Shown: in pieces, positions 26,617-34,471 of the stretch
Numbering within the stretch: the first letter of the stretch is position 1
Layout of the letters: each line of letters begins with the position of its first letter
Assembly (NCBI RefSeq): GCF_005765165.1
Contig: NZ_VCIW01000024.1
Coordinates: 1-64,000, forward strand
Reading direction: 5' to 3'
DNA length: 64,000 bases
DNA from: Paenibacillus antri
Lineage (GTDB): Bacteria > Bacillota > Bacilli > Paenibacillales > YIM-B00363
Notes under the pieces: generated by a model
What the model was told of the DNA's origin: nothing
Database searches by the model: none
What the model saw: only the letters and a program-made list of their open reading frames with translations
Program-made: the position numbers and the translations under genes

Positions 26617-27867
26617 ATGTCGAATCGAGAAGTAACCTTACACACAACCGTACCTGTGTACGATACGGCGGAGGTCGTCGTCATCGGCGGCGGGCCGGCC
26701 GGCACCGCGGCGGCCGTCAGCGCCGCCAGGAACGGCCGGAAGACCATTCTGTTGGAGCATTCCGCTCAATTAGGCGGCATGGGGACGCTCGGAAACGTCA
26801 GCGTCTTTATGGGCATCGGCAACGTGACGGGCATCTACCGGGAGTTCATCTCGGAGTTTCTTCCCGAGGCGCTGCCGGATACGCACCATGTGTCCATCTG
26901 GCCGCAATATTCGCCCTTCGAGCTGCGCCATTATTTGAACGGTAAGCTGGAGAAGGAAGGCGTCGACGTGTACTACCACGCGAGCGTCGTCGCCGCGATC
27001 AAGCAGGGCGACCGCGTCACGGGCGTCGTCGCCAATACGCGGGAAGGCCTCAAGGCGTTCGAAGGCGCCGTCTTCATCGACTGCACGGGGGATTCGCGCG
27101 TGGCGGCCGAAGCCGGCGTACCGCTGCGTTCCGGGCGCGACGAGGACGGCCTGACGCAGCCGATGACGCTCATGTTCATGATGCAGGATACAGGGAAGCC
27201 GGCGCGCCAATACTTGCCGGAGGACGGTTACCGCTACGAGGACGTATCGGAGCTGCCGCAGGGCCGGCGCTTGTATTGGGAGAAGACCGGGGACGGCACG
27301 CTGCTCGTCAATATGACGCGCGTTCGGGGGAACGGAGCGAAGATCCGAGACGTCAACTTCGCGGAGAAGGAATCGCTGCGGCAGGCGTTCTCCGTCGCGA
27401 ACTACTTGCAGCGCAACGGTTTCGAAAATTATATTTTGTCCCATGTCGCCGGGCAGGTCGGCGTTCGGGAAACGAACCAAATCGTCGGATTGTACACGCT
27501 GACGGAAGAGGACGTGACGGGCGGGCGCCGCTTCGACGACGTCGTGGCGCAGACGAATTACGAGATCGACATCCACAACCCGACGGGGGGAGCCAGTACG
27601 GACGAACGACATGTGAGCGGCTACGACATCCCCTACCGCTGCATGGTCCCCGTCGGCGTCGAAGGGCTGATCGTCGCCGGGCGCTGCATCTCCGCCACGC
27701 ACGTCGCCATGTCGTCGATGCGGGTGCAGGCGACGTGCTACGCCCTCGGCCAAGCGGCGGGTAACGCCGCTTCGCTGGCCGTCGAAACCGGCTCCTCGGT
27801 CGCCGACATCTCCATTCCGGCGCTGCACGAACGGCTGGCCGCGCAAGGCGTGAGGTTTCAGAAGTAA
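26617..27867 (+). CDS. FAD-dependent oxidoreductase (FAD_oxidored family)
   Basis: A flavoprotein of 416 residues. The N-terminal dinucleotide motif VVVIGGGPAGTAAAVSAARN is followed by ILLEHSAQLGGMGTLGNVS, then FIDCTGDSRVAAEAGVPLRS, and the C-terminal FAD contact GLIVAGRCISATHVAMSSMR. This matches the family seen in sugar-utilisation loci of Firmicutes. Start ATG 26617 has GGGAGGGAG upstream. It is followed by a strong terminator. The substrate is unknown; the divergent LacI regulator suggests a carbohydrate-linked role. Confidence 0.88.
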   Translation: MSNREVTLHTTVPVYDTAEVVVIGGGPAGTAAAVSAARNGRKTILLEHSAQLGGMGTLGNVSVFMGIGNVTGIYREFISEFLPEALPDTHHVSIWPQYSPFELRHYLNGKLEKEGVDVYYHASVVAAIKQGDRVTGVVANTREGLKAFEGAVFIDCTGDSRVAAEAGVPLRSGRDEDGLTQPMTLMFMMQDTGKPARQYLPEDGYRYEDVSELPQGRRLYWEKTGDGTLLVNMTRVRGNGAKIRDVNFAEKESLRQAFSVANYLQRNGFENYILSHVAGQVGVRETNQIVGLYTLTEEDVTGGRRFDDVVAQTNYEIDIHNPTGGASTDERHVSGYDIPYRCMVPVGVEGLIVAGRCISATHVAMSSMRVQATCYALGQAAGNAASLAVETGSSVADISIPALHERLAAQGVRFQK

Positions 27868-27879
27868 GGATGCGATTCT

Positions 27880-27911
27880 AGAGGAACGCCCCCGCGGGGC
27901 GTTCCTCTTTA
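27880..27911 (+). terminator. Rho-independent terminator
   Basis: The perfect stem AGAGGAACGCCCC / GGGGCGTTCCTCT ending in TTT follows the FAD oxidoreductase gene by 13 bases. Confidence 0.92.
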
Positions 27912-27953
27912 AGTAGGCCGCTCGGGGGAACCCTCGACTGGCTTCTTCCGGCT

Positions 27954-27975
27954 ATAAGCGCATATCTGCGCTTAT
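27954..27975. repeat. Perfect 9-bp inverted repeat ATAAGCGCA
   Basis: ATAAGCGCA and TGCGCTTAT are separated by four bases in the 298-base gap before the Gfo/Idh/MocA gene. No gene is seen in this gap. It could be a dispersed palindromic element or an operator. Confidence 0.5.
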
Positions 27976-28165
27976 CCCGCGAATCCGCTCTTCCCCCTCG
28001 TTTCTTACATCCGCCGATCGCCCGCCCACATAATATAGCCAGATAGTTCATCTCTTGAGGAAATCGTTAATTTGCTTCCGGTCGGTTTTCGTGTACGATG
28101 CAAACGATTGGCTTTTTTCGCAACAGCACTCAATGTACAAATTATGACGTAGGAGGCATCCCATA

Positions 28166-29185
28166 ATGAGCAAAATCAAAGTCGCCGTATTCGGCTGCGG
28201 CGCGATCGCGCAGCGCCGGCACATTCCCGAGTACGCCTCCAATCCCGACGTGGAACTGGTCGCGTTCGCCGACCCGGTTCTCGAGCGCGCGCAGAAGATG
28301 GCCGAGCAGTACGGCGGCAAAGCGTACGCCAGCCACGAAGAGCTGCTAAAGACCGAGAAGGTCGACGCGGTCAGCGTATGCACGCCGAACTACCTCCATG
28401 CGCCGATGGCCATCGCGGCAGCGAACGCGGGAGCGCACGTATTGGTCGAGAAGCCGATGGCGACGACGCTGGAAGAAGCGCAGCAGATGATCGACGCCGC
28501 GCGTAGCAACAACGTCTACCTGATGGTCGGCCACAATCAGCGTCTCATGCCTCCGCACGTGAAGGCGAAGGAGCTGCTCGACTCCGGCAGGCTCGGCAAG
28601 GTGTTGACGTTCCGCACCGCCTTCGGCCACCCGGGTCCGGAAGGCTGGAGCGTAGACGGCCGCGGCAGCTGGTTTTTCCGGAAGGAAGAAGCGGCGATGG
28701 GCGCCATGGGCGACCTCGGCGTGCATAAATCCGACTTTATCCGGTACCTCCTGAACGACGAAGTGGCGGAAGTGGCCGGCTTCGTCGGCACGATTCACAA
28801 AGAGGGCACGGACGTCGACGATAACGCGACTTGCCTCCTCCGCATGAAGAACGGCGCGATCGGCACCTTGACGGCAAGCTGGACGCAATACCGAGGCGGC
28901 GACAACAGCACGGTGCTCTGGTGCGAGAACGGCGTCATGAAGATCGGAACCGTGAACGGCGACGAAGTCATCGTGGAGCTCCGCGACGGCAGCGTAGAGA
29001 CGTACGTCGTAGGCGCCATGGCTACGAACGAAAAGCAAGTCCCGAGCGGCGTCATCGACGCGTTCGTCCGTTCGATTACGACGCAGACGCCTCCGAGCAT
29101 CTCCGGCGAAGAAGGCAAGAAGTCGTTGGCCGTCATTCTCGCCGCGTTCGAATCGCAAGCGACGGGCCGGATGGTAAAGCTGTAA
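28166..29185 (+). CDS. Gfo/Idh/MocA-family oxidoreductase
   Basis: An NAD(P)-dependent sugar or inositol dehydrogenase-type enzyme of 339 residues. It has a Rossmann motif VAVFGCGAIAQRRHIP, the acidic end of strand 2 (FADP), VCTPNYLHAPMAIAA, the EKP motif in VLVEKPMATTLEEA, and the catalytic-region DLGVHKSDFIRYLL. Start ATG 28166 has AGGAGG upstream. It is alone between two terminators, so it is probably its own unit. The substrate is not predictable from sequence. Confidence 0.92.
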   Translation: MSKIKVAVFGCGAIAQRRHIPEYASNPDVELVAFADPVLERAQKMAEQYGGKAYASHEELLKTEKVDAVSVCTPNYLHAPMAIAAANAGAHVLVEKPMATTLEEAQQMIDAARSNNVYLMVGHNQRLMPPHVKAKELLDSGRLGKVLTFRTAFGHPGPEGWSVDGRGSWFFRKEEAAMGAMGDLGVHKSDFIRYLLNDEVAEVAGFVGTIHKEGTDVDDNATCLLRMKNGAIGTLTASWTQYRGGDNSTVLWCENGVMKIGTVNGDEVIVELRDGSVETYVVGAMATNEKQVPSGVIDAFVRSITTQTPPSISGEEGKKSLAVILAAFESQATGRMVKL

Positions 29186-29200
29186 TCTTAGGTAGAACAA

Positions 29201-29244
29201 CCAAAAAACAAGGGGTCCGCATTCATGCGGGCCTCTTGTTTTTG
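29201..29244. terminator. Bidirectional terminator
   Basis: A long stem with AAAAACAAGGGG and CCGCA on one side and TGCGG with CTCTTGTTTTTGG on the other lies between the convergent Gfo/Idh/MocA and ArsI-like genes. T-runs flank it in both directions. Confidence 0.9.
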
Positions 29245-29247
29245 GAT

Positions 29248-29718
29248 TCAGCAGCATTGAGTTGCCGCTGGAGGTTCCTCTTCCGCGATCGGCTTGGCAG
29301 AGGCTGCAGCGCAGCATACCGCGGGCATCGCTCGCTCTTCCGCCGCCTCGAATTCGCTGTCTCTATGGGTGTAAAACACTTCCCAAGCGTTTCCGTCGGG
29401 GTCGGTCACCCGGATCTTGTCTTGGACGGCGTAACAGCAAGTCGTGTCCATCTCTTCGAAAGAAGCCAGCCCCGCTTGCCGGAGCCGCTCCTTCGCCGCC
29501 AGCACGTCCTCGGTGCCGCCGACTTGAAATCCAAGGTGGTTCAGAACGCCTTTGTCGTCGAAAGGCCGAACGTTCAGCGAGAAATGAAGCGCGGGTTCGT
29601 CGAGTTCGAATTTCGCATAGTTCTCTTTGACTTTCGTAGGTTCGGCGTCGAACAATTTCCTGTAGAACGCGAGAGACGACTCCAGATTTCGGACATTGAT
29701 CGCGACGTGCATTTTCAT
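29248..29718 (-). CDS. ArsI/CadI-family vicinal-oxygen-chelate dioxygenase (C-As lyase-like)
   Basis: A glyoxalase/bleomycin-fold protein of 156 residues. The start MHVAINVRNLESSLAFYRKL carries the first metal His, VLNHLGFQV the second, and WEVFYTH the glutamate. The motif DTTCCYAVQDKI contains the adjacent cysteines that in ArsI bind trivalent organoarsenicals, whose C-As bond is cleaved. The C-terminus adds further Cys pairs (AVCCAA and a terminal QCC), as in the flexible tails of ArsI proteins. It stands alone without an arsR, arsB or arsM neighbour in view, so the arsenic role is inferred from the motif only. Confidence 0.87.
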   Translation of the reverse strand: MKMHVAINVRNLESSLAFYRKLFDAEPTKVKENYAKFELDEPALHFSLNVRPFDDKGVLNHLGFQVGGTEDVLAAKERLRQAGLASFEEMDTTCCYAVQDKIRVTDPDGNAWEVFYTHRDSEFEAAEERAMPAVCCAAASAKPIAEEEPPAATQCC

Positions 29719-29740
29719 AAGACAACACTCCTTTAATTAC

Positions 29741-29752
29741 TCAATATTTGAT
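29741..29752 (-). promoter_or_regulatory. Possible ArsR/SmtB-type operator
   Basis: TCAAATATTGA (minus strand), an imperfect TCAA/TTGA palindrome in an AT-rich patch, lies just upstream of the ArsI-like gene. It resembles ArsR-family sites in general form only. Confidence 0.25.
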
Positions 29753-29773
29753 TGTTGCAAGTATTAGGGGAAA

Positions 29774-29805
29774 AGCAGCTCCTCTCGTCTAGAGAGGAGG
29801 TTTGC
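29774..29805 (+). promoter_or_regulatory. Hairpin sequestering a Shine-Dalgarno sequence
   Basis: CTCCTCTC (29779-29786) pairs perfectly with GAGAGGAG (29792-29799) across a 5-base loop. The 3' arm contains the ribosome site AGGAGG of the 25-codon ORF starting at 29810, and an outer GCA/TGC may extend the stem. The shape is that of an RNA thermometer or similar translational switch; chance or a weak minus-strand terminator are alternatives. Confidence 0.4.
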
Positions 29806-29809
29806 AGCA

Positions 29810-29887
29810 ATGCGGGCTTTGACCCATGGCATCGCTGAGCAACTGGAGGCATCCCAGAACCTGCCCCTTCTTGTCGTCGGGAATTGA
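29810..29887 (+). CDS. Possible small protein or leader peptide, 25 codons
   Basis: ATG 29810 to TGA 29887 encodes a 25-residue peptide beginning MRALTHGIAEQLEA and ending NLPLLVVGN. It has a near-perfect ribosome site (GAGAGGAGG, 9-base spacing) held in a hairpin. The peptide is amphipathic with a hydrophobic end. It is antisense to no gene and lies between two minus-strand genes. It could equally be the relic of a longer gene. I do not recognise it. Confidence 0.35.
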   Translation: MRALTHGIAEQLEASQNLPLLVVGN

Positions 29888-29943
29888 TGTATTTATACCG
29901 CATATTAATTGAGATTTGCAACTATTTAATTTAGCATCTGATG

Positions 29944-29980
29944 TTAAAAACAAAGCGAAGCCCCTTGCGCAAGGGGCTCC
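29944..29980 (-). terminator. Terminator of the MATE exporter gene
   Basis: The self-complementary stem AGCCCCTTGCGCAAGGGGCT is followed on the minus strand by TCGCTTTGTTTTTAAC, 15 bases after the stop. Confidence 0.9.
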
Positions 29981-29992
29981 GTACGTTTTCGA

Positions 29993-31357
29993 TTACAGCG
30001 GGACCGCAGCTTCGAGCCGCGCCGGCACCGGCTGCGCCGCCCCTTTGTTCAGGTACTTCTTGCCCCTCCATCGGAAGAAAGACATTGCGCCCCGCACGTA
30101 TTCGTCCGCGATCATGCAGCAGTAGATCCCGATCAAGCCCCAGCCCAACTCGAGGCCCAGCCAATACGAACAGCCTGTCGCGATGATCGACATGGAACCG
30201 AGCGACGCGAGCATCGTGAACCGCGTATCGCCGACGGCGTTCAGCGCGTTGCCGAGCGCCATGTTCAGCATCTTGCCGGGCTGCAGCAGCAAGTTCAGCG
30301 CCAGCAGCGAGACGCCCATCGCGACGATCTCCCCGTCCTTCGTAAACAGCCCGAGCGCCGGTCGGCCGAACAGATAGAGCAGGATGCTGCTGACAGCGAC
30401 GAAGGCGAGGCCGACCCAGAGCGCCCGGTACGCCGCCGCATACGCGTCCCGGATTTTCCCTGCGCCGAACAGATGCGCGATCTGAATTTGCGCGGCGGCC
30501 GCGATGGCCCCGCCCAGCATGAAGCAGAACGATTCCAGCGTGTTCATGTACGTGCGGGCGGCAAGCTCCTTGTCGCCGAGGTCGGCGAGGAACGCGTAAA
30601 TCGCCAGCTGCGAGAACACCCAGCAGGACATGTTGACGCCCAGCGGCCAACCGATTTTCAAGATCTGCTGAAACAGCTTGAGTTTGAAAATGCCGAAGTC
30701 CCGAAGCCGAACCGTCCGCTCGAAAGCGAACACGAACATGTACAGCAGCAGGACCGCCGCGAACAGCTTCGACAAGTTTCCGGACACCGTCACGCCGAAC
30801 AGTCCCCACGCCGGCATGCCGAACGCGCCGTAGATAAAGCCGTAATTCAGAACGATATGAACGACGTTCATTCCGATCCCGATAAACATCGGTCCCTTCG
30901 TGTTGCCGGTATTTCGAATGACGGTGCCGAGCACGGCGATGAGACCGGTAAGCACCATGCCTGCGCCGATGTTGGAGACATAGACGTTCCACAGCGGCAG
31001 CAGCTCGTTCGAGACGTTCAGCATGCCCGCGATCGGAGCGGAGAAGAAATACAACGTAAGGCTGATCGCGGCGCTGATCGACGCGCAGGCCGTGACGGCC
31101 ATGATCGCGATCGTGCGCGCCTCCTCCTCCCGCTTCATGCCGATGCGCTGCGCGACGAGAATGCCGGCGCCGGTGGCGATCGTCATAAACAACGTATTCA
31201 GGGCGTTAAACAGCTGATTCGAAAATCCGACGACGGCGACGGCCCCGTCGGAGATGTGGCTGACCATGATCGTATCGACGGTGCCGAGCAGCGTCTGCAG
31301 GAACAGCTCGAGAAAAATCGGCCAGGACAACGCCCATAGCGAAAATTTGGGATTCAC
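29993..31357 (-). CDS. MATE-family multidrug/toxin efflux transporter
   Basis: An integral membrane protein of 454 residues with twelve predicted helices that exports organic compounds in exchange for Na+ or H+. The N-terminus ALSWPIFLELFLQTLLGTVDTIMVSH is the typical first helix of the family, and the second half repeats the pattern (IGWPLGVNMSCWVFSQLAIY). Start GTG 31357 has GGAGG 8 bases upstream. It is a single gene with its own terminator, divergent from an AraC regulator. The substrate is unknown. Confidence 0.92.
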   Translation of the reverse strand: MNPKFSLWALSWPIFLELFLQTLLGTVDTIMVSHISDGAVAVVGFSNQLFNALNTLFMTIATGAGILVAQRIGMKREEEARTIAIMAVTACASISAAISLTLYFFSAPIAGMLNVSNELLPLWNVYVSNIGAGMVLTGLIAVLGTVIRNTGNTKGPMFIGIGMNVVHIVLNYGFIYGAFGMPAWGLFGVTVSGNLSKLFAAVLLLYMFVFAFERTVRLRDFGIFKLKLFQQILKIGWPLGVNMSCWVFSQLAIYAFLADLGDKELAARTYMNTLESFCFMLGGAIAAAAQIQIAHLFGAGKIRDAYAAAYRALWVGLAFVAVSSILLYLFGRPALGLFTKDGEIVAMGVSLLALNLLLQPGKMLNMALGNALNAVGDTRFTMLASLGSMSIIATGCSYWLGLELGWGLIGIYCCMIADEYVRGAMSFFRWRGKKYLNKGAAQPVPARLEAAVPL

Positions 31358-31509
31358 AAATAAAACCTCCGGACTGACATGTTGTACCTCATTCGGACGA
31401 AGGGCTTCGCCTTTTCCATAACAGATTATAGATGGTATACTTTCGTCAGTGGTTCAATTATTCAACGAAAACTTTCACATATGAAACCTATCGGGAAGGA
31501 AACGCTTCC

Positions 31510-32373
31510 ATGACCATGCTTGTCTTCACGGTGCCCCCGCTGCTGCAATACATCGCTTGCGGACATTCGATCTTCGATCCCGGAGAGCGTCACATGAGCC
31601 GTCGAAACCTTCACGTATTCGACCTGCTGTTCGTACAGAAGGGTTGTTTATATATCGGGGAGGAGGAGCGGCGGTACGAGGTAGGGCCGGGGTGCGCGCT
31701 CGTGCTGCGGCCGGACTGCTTCCATTACGGCCTGGAAGGCTGCCGGGAGCGGACGGAGTATTATTGGCTTCATTTCCAGACGTCCGGCCCTTGGACGGCG
31801 GCGGACGACGATGCGGGGGAGCTTCATCCCGACAACGCCGCGGACGAATTGTTCGACGTTCGAAGCTTTCCGCTGACCCTGCCGCAGTTCGTCCGCTTGG
31901 CGAAGCCCGCCAAAGCCGACGAACTGCTCGGTCAGCTGGATCAGCTTCATCCGAACGCGCATCTGAGCGCTGCCAGGTTGAAGCAGCAGTTGTTGTTCCA
32001 GGAGCTCGTGCAGCTGCTGGCGGCCTCCCAGGATTCGCGGCGGAACTCGCCGGGAAGGGCTTGCGCCGAACGGGCGGCCGCCCTTCTTCGCAGCCGCTAC
32101 CGCGAGGACATTACCGTTCGCGAGCTTGGGAAGCGCCTCAGCTTTCACCCGGTGTATATCGCCCGGTGCATGCAGCGGGAATACGGCTGCACGCCGAGAG
32201 AGTATTTGCTCCGTTACCGGATCGAACAAAGCAAGCTGCTGCTCATGCAGACGGATTGGACGATCGCCCGCATCGCGGAAGAGGTCGGCTTTCGGCAGGC
32301 GCCTTATTTCAGCACCTGCTTTTCGCGGCTAGAGGGCATAACGCCCCGCGAATACCGGCAGTTATTTCATTGA
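31510..32373 (+). CDS. AraC-family transcriptional regulator with cupin-type sensor
   Basis: A regulator of 287 residues. The N-terminal half is a cupin-like AraC ligand-binding domain (LHVFDLLFVQKGCLYIGEEE, then VLRPDCFHYGL). The C-terminal 100 residues hold the two helix-turn-helices (VRELGKRLSFHPVYIARCMQ and RIAEEVGFRQAPYFSTCF, ending TPREYRQLF). I chose ATG 31510 behind AAGGA; the longer frame from 31432 has no ribosome site. The stop overlaps the convergent glycosidase gene by 7 bases. It may control the neighbouring glycosidase genes or the divergent MATE exporter. Confidence 0.9.
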   Translation: MTMLVFTVPPLLQYIACGHSIFDPGERHMSRRNLHVFDLLFVQKGCLYIGEEERRYEVGPGCALVLRPDCFHYGLEGCRERTEYYWLHFQTSGPWTAADDDAGELHPDNAADELFDVRSFPLTLPQFVRLAKPAKADELLGQLDQLHPNAHLSAARLKQQLLFQELVQLLAASQDSRRNSPGRACAERAAALLRSRYREDITVRELGKRLSFHPVYIARCMQREYGCTPREYLLRYRIEQSKLLLMQTDWTIARIAEEVGFRQAPYFSTCFSRLEGITPREYRQLFH

Positions 32374-34454
32374 TTTCGGATGCGCAGCAGCTTGGCTTCC
32401 GCCGGCTCGAGCTCGACAAGGCAACGAGCGTCCGCTCCGATGGACTGCTCCGCGCCCGACCATACGTCGACGATTGATAAAGCACCGGTTTGGGAGATCC
32501 CGAGCTCCTCGAACGAAAACTCCTTGCGGACCCCCGCGTTCGGGTCGTAGTTGAACGCGGCGATCCAATGCTCTTCCCCTGTCCGCAGCGTAAACACGTC
32601 CGAAGCTTTGCTTCCGCTCGGACGCCCGGCCGGGCGGAACGTTCGCCCGAGCCGAGCCAGCGCCATGACGGCCGGGTGCGTCATCCATTCGCGCGCCCGT
32701 CGGGCGGCCTCTTCCTGTCGGTAGTCGTCGCCGAGCAGCAGCGAGGTGCCCGCGATCACGGAGGCGGTAAGTCGGCTTCTGCCTTCCTGCTCCGTCGTCG
32801 CCCGCTGATTCGCGCTCTTGTACAGTACCGTATGATCCGGATCGTTGAAGCGGTACAAGGCGTCGTTGATCCACCAGCCGTGGGATACCGCGTTCAGCAT
32901 ATATTCCGTATCGCCGATCAGGCCGAACGCGTCGCAGGAGACGCGGCGGCTGTGCGCGTAGCCGTGCGGGAAGAGCGGCGCGATGGACAGGTTGATCAGG
33001 AAGGGCCTCCCGATTTTCTCCGGCGCCAGCGCGTCGCGGATCGTCCGCATCCCGAGATGATACGCCTGCACGCCGGTCCGAATCTCGGGGTCGTAATGCC
33101 GCCCTTCCATGGCGCCGTGCGACAAGAAGTCCGCTTTCGCGTAGTCGAAGCCCCAGTCCACGAAATTCTGCAGCTCCTTGCGGATTCGCTCCAGCGCGAT
33201 CGGGTGGCTGAGGTCGATCGCATATGCTCCGTCGAGCGTCGGCAGCAGCCGGCCCGCATCGTCCTTCAGCAAAATATCGCGATAGACGTACTGCCCCTCG
33301 AAGCCCTCCACCGGCCGTTCGGGATCCTTGCCCCAATACGCGAACGGGGAAAAGTAGATGCCCGGCTTCTGCCCGTTCGCCTTCGCCCGTCGGACCGCCT
33401 CCTCCAGCTCCCCGGCCGGCAGATGATTCCAGAAGGCGTCGAAGTTGACGTACACGGCGCCGTCGTCGCCGTGGAAACCGCCGTCCAACAGCTCGTCTCG
33501 AAGGAAATCGGAGGTGTGCGCGTAGACGTCCAAGTCGAGCTTCGACATGACGGCCGACCAGCTGTTCCAGCCGAACGGCACGCCGCCGTCCCACGGGAGC
33601 GCCGGGACCAGCGCCGCGTTCGCCCGGCCGAACGCCTCCATCCCCGTCCGGTAATCGTCGTACGCCCCGACGAAGATAAGCGGGGAGACGTTGACGAGCC
33701 CCTTGGCTGCGCCGTGAGGCAGCGTGTCGCGCGTGTGCAGTCCCGATACGCCGCCGAACACCCGGAGCCGCGTCAGCTCACCGGCGAATGTGCCTTCCGC
33801 CCGGATGCCCGTCTTCCAGAAGTCGTGCCGGACGGAGCCGAGGACGATGCCGCGGCGGCTGTTCGCGCCGTAGATCGCCGTCGCTTCATAGCTCTCCACC
33901 GATCCGGGAATCGGGTAAGAGCCGTACCGCACCCACTTGTCGTTGTCGTAGGGCACGAACAGGATGCGCAGCTCCTCCCGGTCGTCCGTCTCGGCATCGC
34001 CGGGCTTCAAGATCGAGCCGTCGTTCCGAAGCGCGGCGAGGGGCGCCATCTCGCCGGTCTCCCATTCGGTCTCGCAGACGGCTTCGAGCTCGACGAGGCA
34101 ATACGGCTGTCCGTCGTACAACCGGAATCGCTGCCGGAGCACGGGCGGAGCGACCTCGCCGACGCGCGCCGCCGACGTATGCTCCACCGCCCAAGCGATC
34201 CCTCGGCCGAAGACGTCATCGATGTCCTCGATCGAAGCTTCGTCGACGCGGTGCGAGCCGTAGTGCGTCGTCCGCGCGACGCCCGATCGATACGCGGTTT
34301 CGCTGAACAGCCCTTCCAGGGCGGCGCCGCCCTGCCAACGGATCGTCAGCGCCCCGTGCGCCAAATCGGATACGACGGCGATCAGCCCGTTATCGACCGT
34401 AAAAAAATCGGCCTCCCGTATGACTTGAATGCTCCCTGCTTTAGCTTGAACCAT
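32367..34454 (-). CDS. Cytoplasmic clan GH-D glycosidase (GH27/GH36 alpha-galactosidase-like)
   Basis: A retaining glycosidase-like protein of 695 residues without signal peptide. The N-terminal 300 residues are a beta-sandwich. The (beta/alpha)8 domain starts at GVPFGWNSWSAVMSKLDLD. YAKADFLSHG supplies the probable nucleophile Asp and RRVSCDAFG the probable acid/base Asp, matching clan GH-D. The C-terminus is a small beta domain (LSIVDVWSGAEQ). Start ATG 34454 has GAGAGGTG 8 bases upstream; a reading extended to 35498 is a shadow of the next gene. It is a paralogue of the secreted enzyme encoded 17 bases upstream. Galactoside specificity is an inference. Confidence 0.85.
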   Translation of the reverse strand: MVQAKAGSIQVIREADFFTVDNGLIAVVSDLAHGALTIRWQGGAALEGLFSETAYRSGVARTTHYGSHRVDEASIEDIDDVFGRGIAWAVEHTSAARVGEVAPPVLRQRFRLYDGQPYCLVELEAVCETEWETGEMAPLAALRNDGSILKPGDAETDDREELRILFVPYDNDKWVRYGSYPIPGSVESYEATAIYGANSRRGIVLGSVRHDFWKTGIRAEGTFAGELTRLRVFGGVSGLHTRDTLPHGAAKGLVNVSPLIFVGAYDDYRTGMEAFGRANAALVPALPWDGGVPFGWNSWSAVMSKLDLDVYAHTSDFLRDELLDGGFHGDDGAVYVNFDAFWNHLPAGELEEAVRRAKANGQKPGIYFSPFAYWGKDPERPVEGFEGQYVYRDILLKDDAGRLLPTLDGAYAIDLSHPIALERIRKELQNFVDWGFDYAKADFLSHGAMEGRHYDPEIRTGVQAYHLGMRTIRDALAPEKIGRPFLINLSIAPLFPHGYAHSRRVSCDAFGLIGDTEYMLNAVSHGWWINDALYRFNDPDHTVLYKSANQRATTEQEGRSRLTASVIAGTSLLLGDDYRQEEAARRAREWMTHPAVMALARLGRTFRPAGRPSGSKASDVFTLRTGEEHWIAAFNYDPNAGVRKEFSFEELGISQTGALSIVDVWSGAEQSIGADARCLVELEPAEAKLLRIRNQ

Positions 34455-34471
34455 GGCCGCACCTCTCCCCT

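Noticed and set aside
29801-29921. Minus-strand 62-codon frame between arsI-like and MATE genes
   Set aside because: No ribosome site and no recognisable sequence; the plus-strand 25-codon ORF has better signals.
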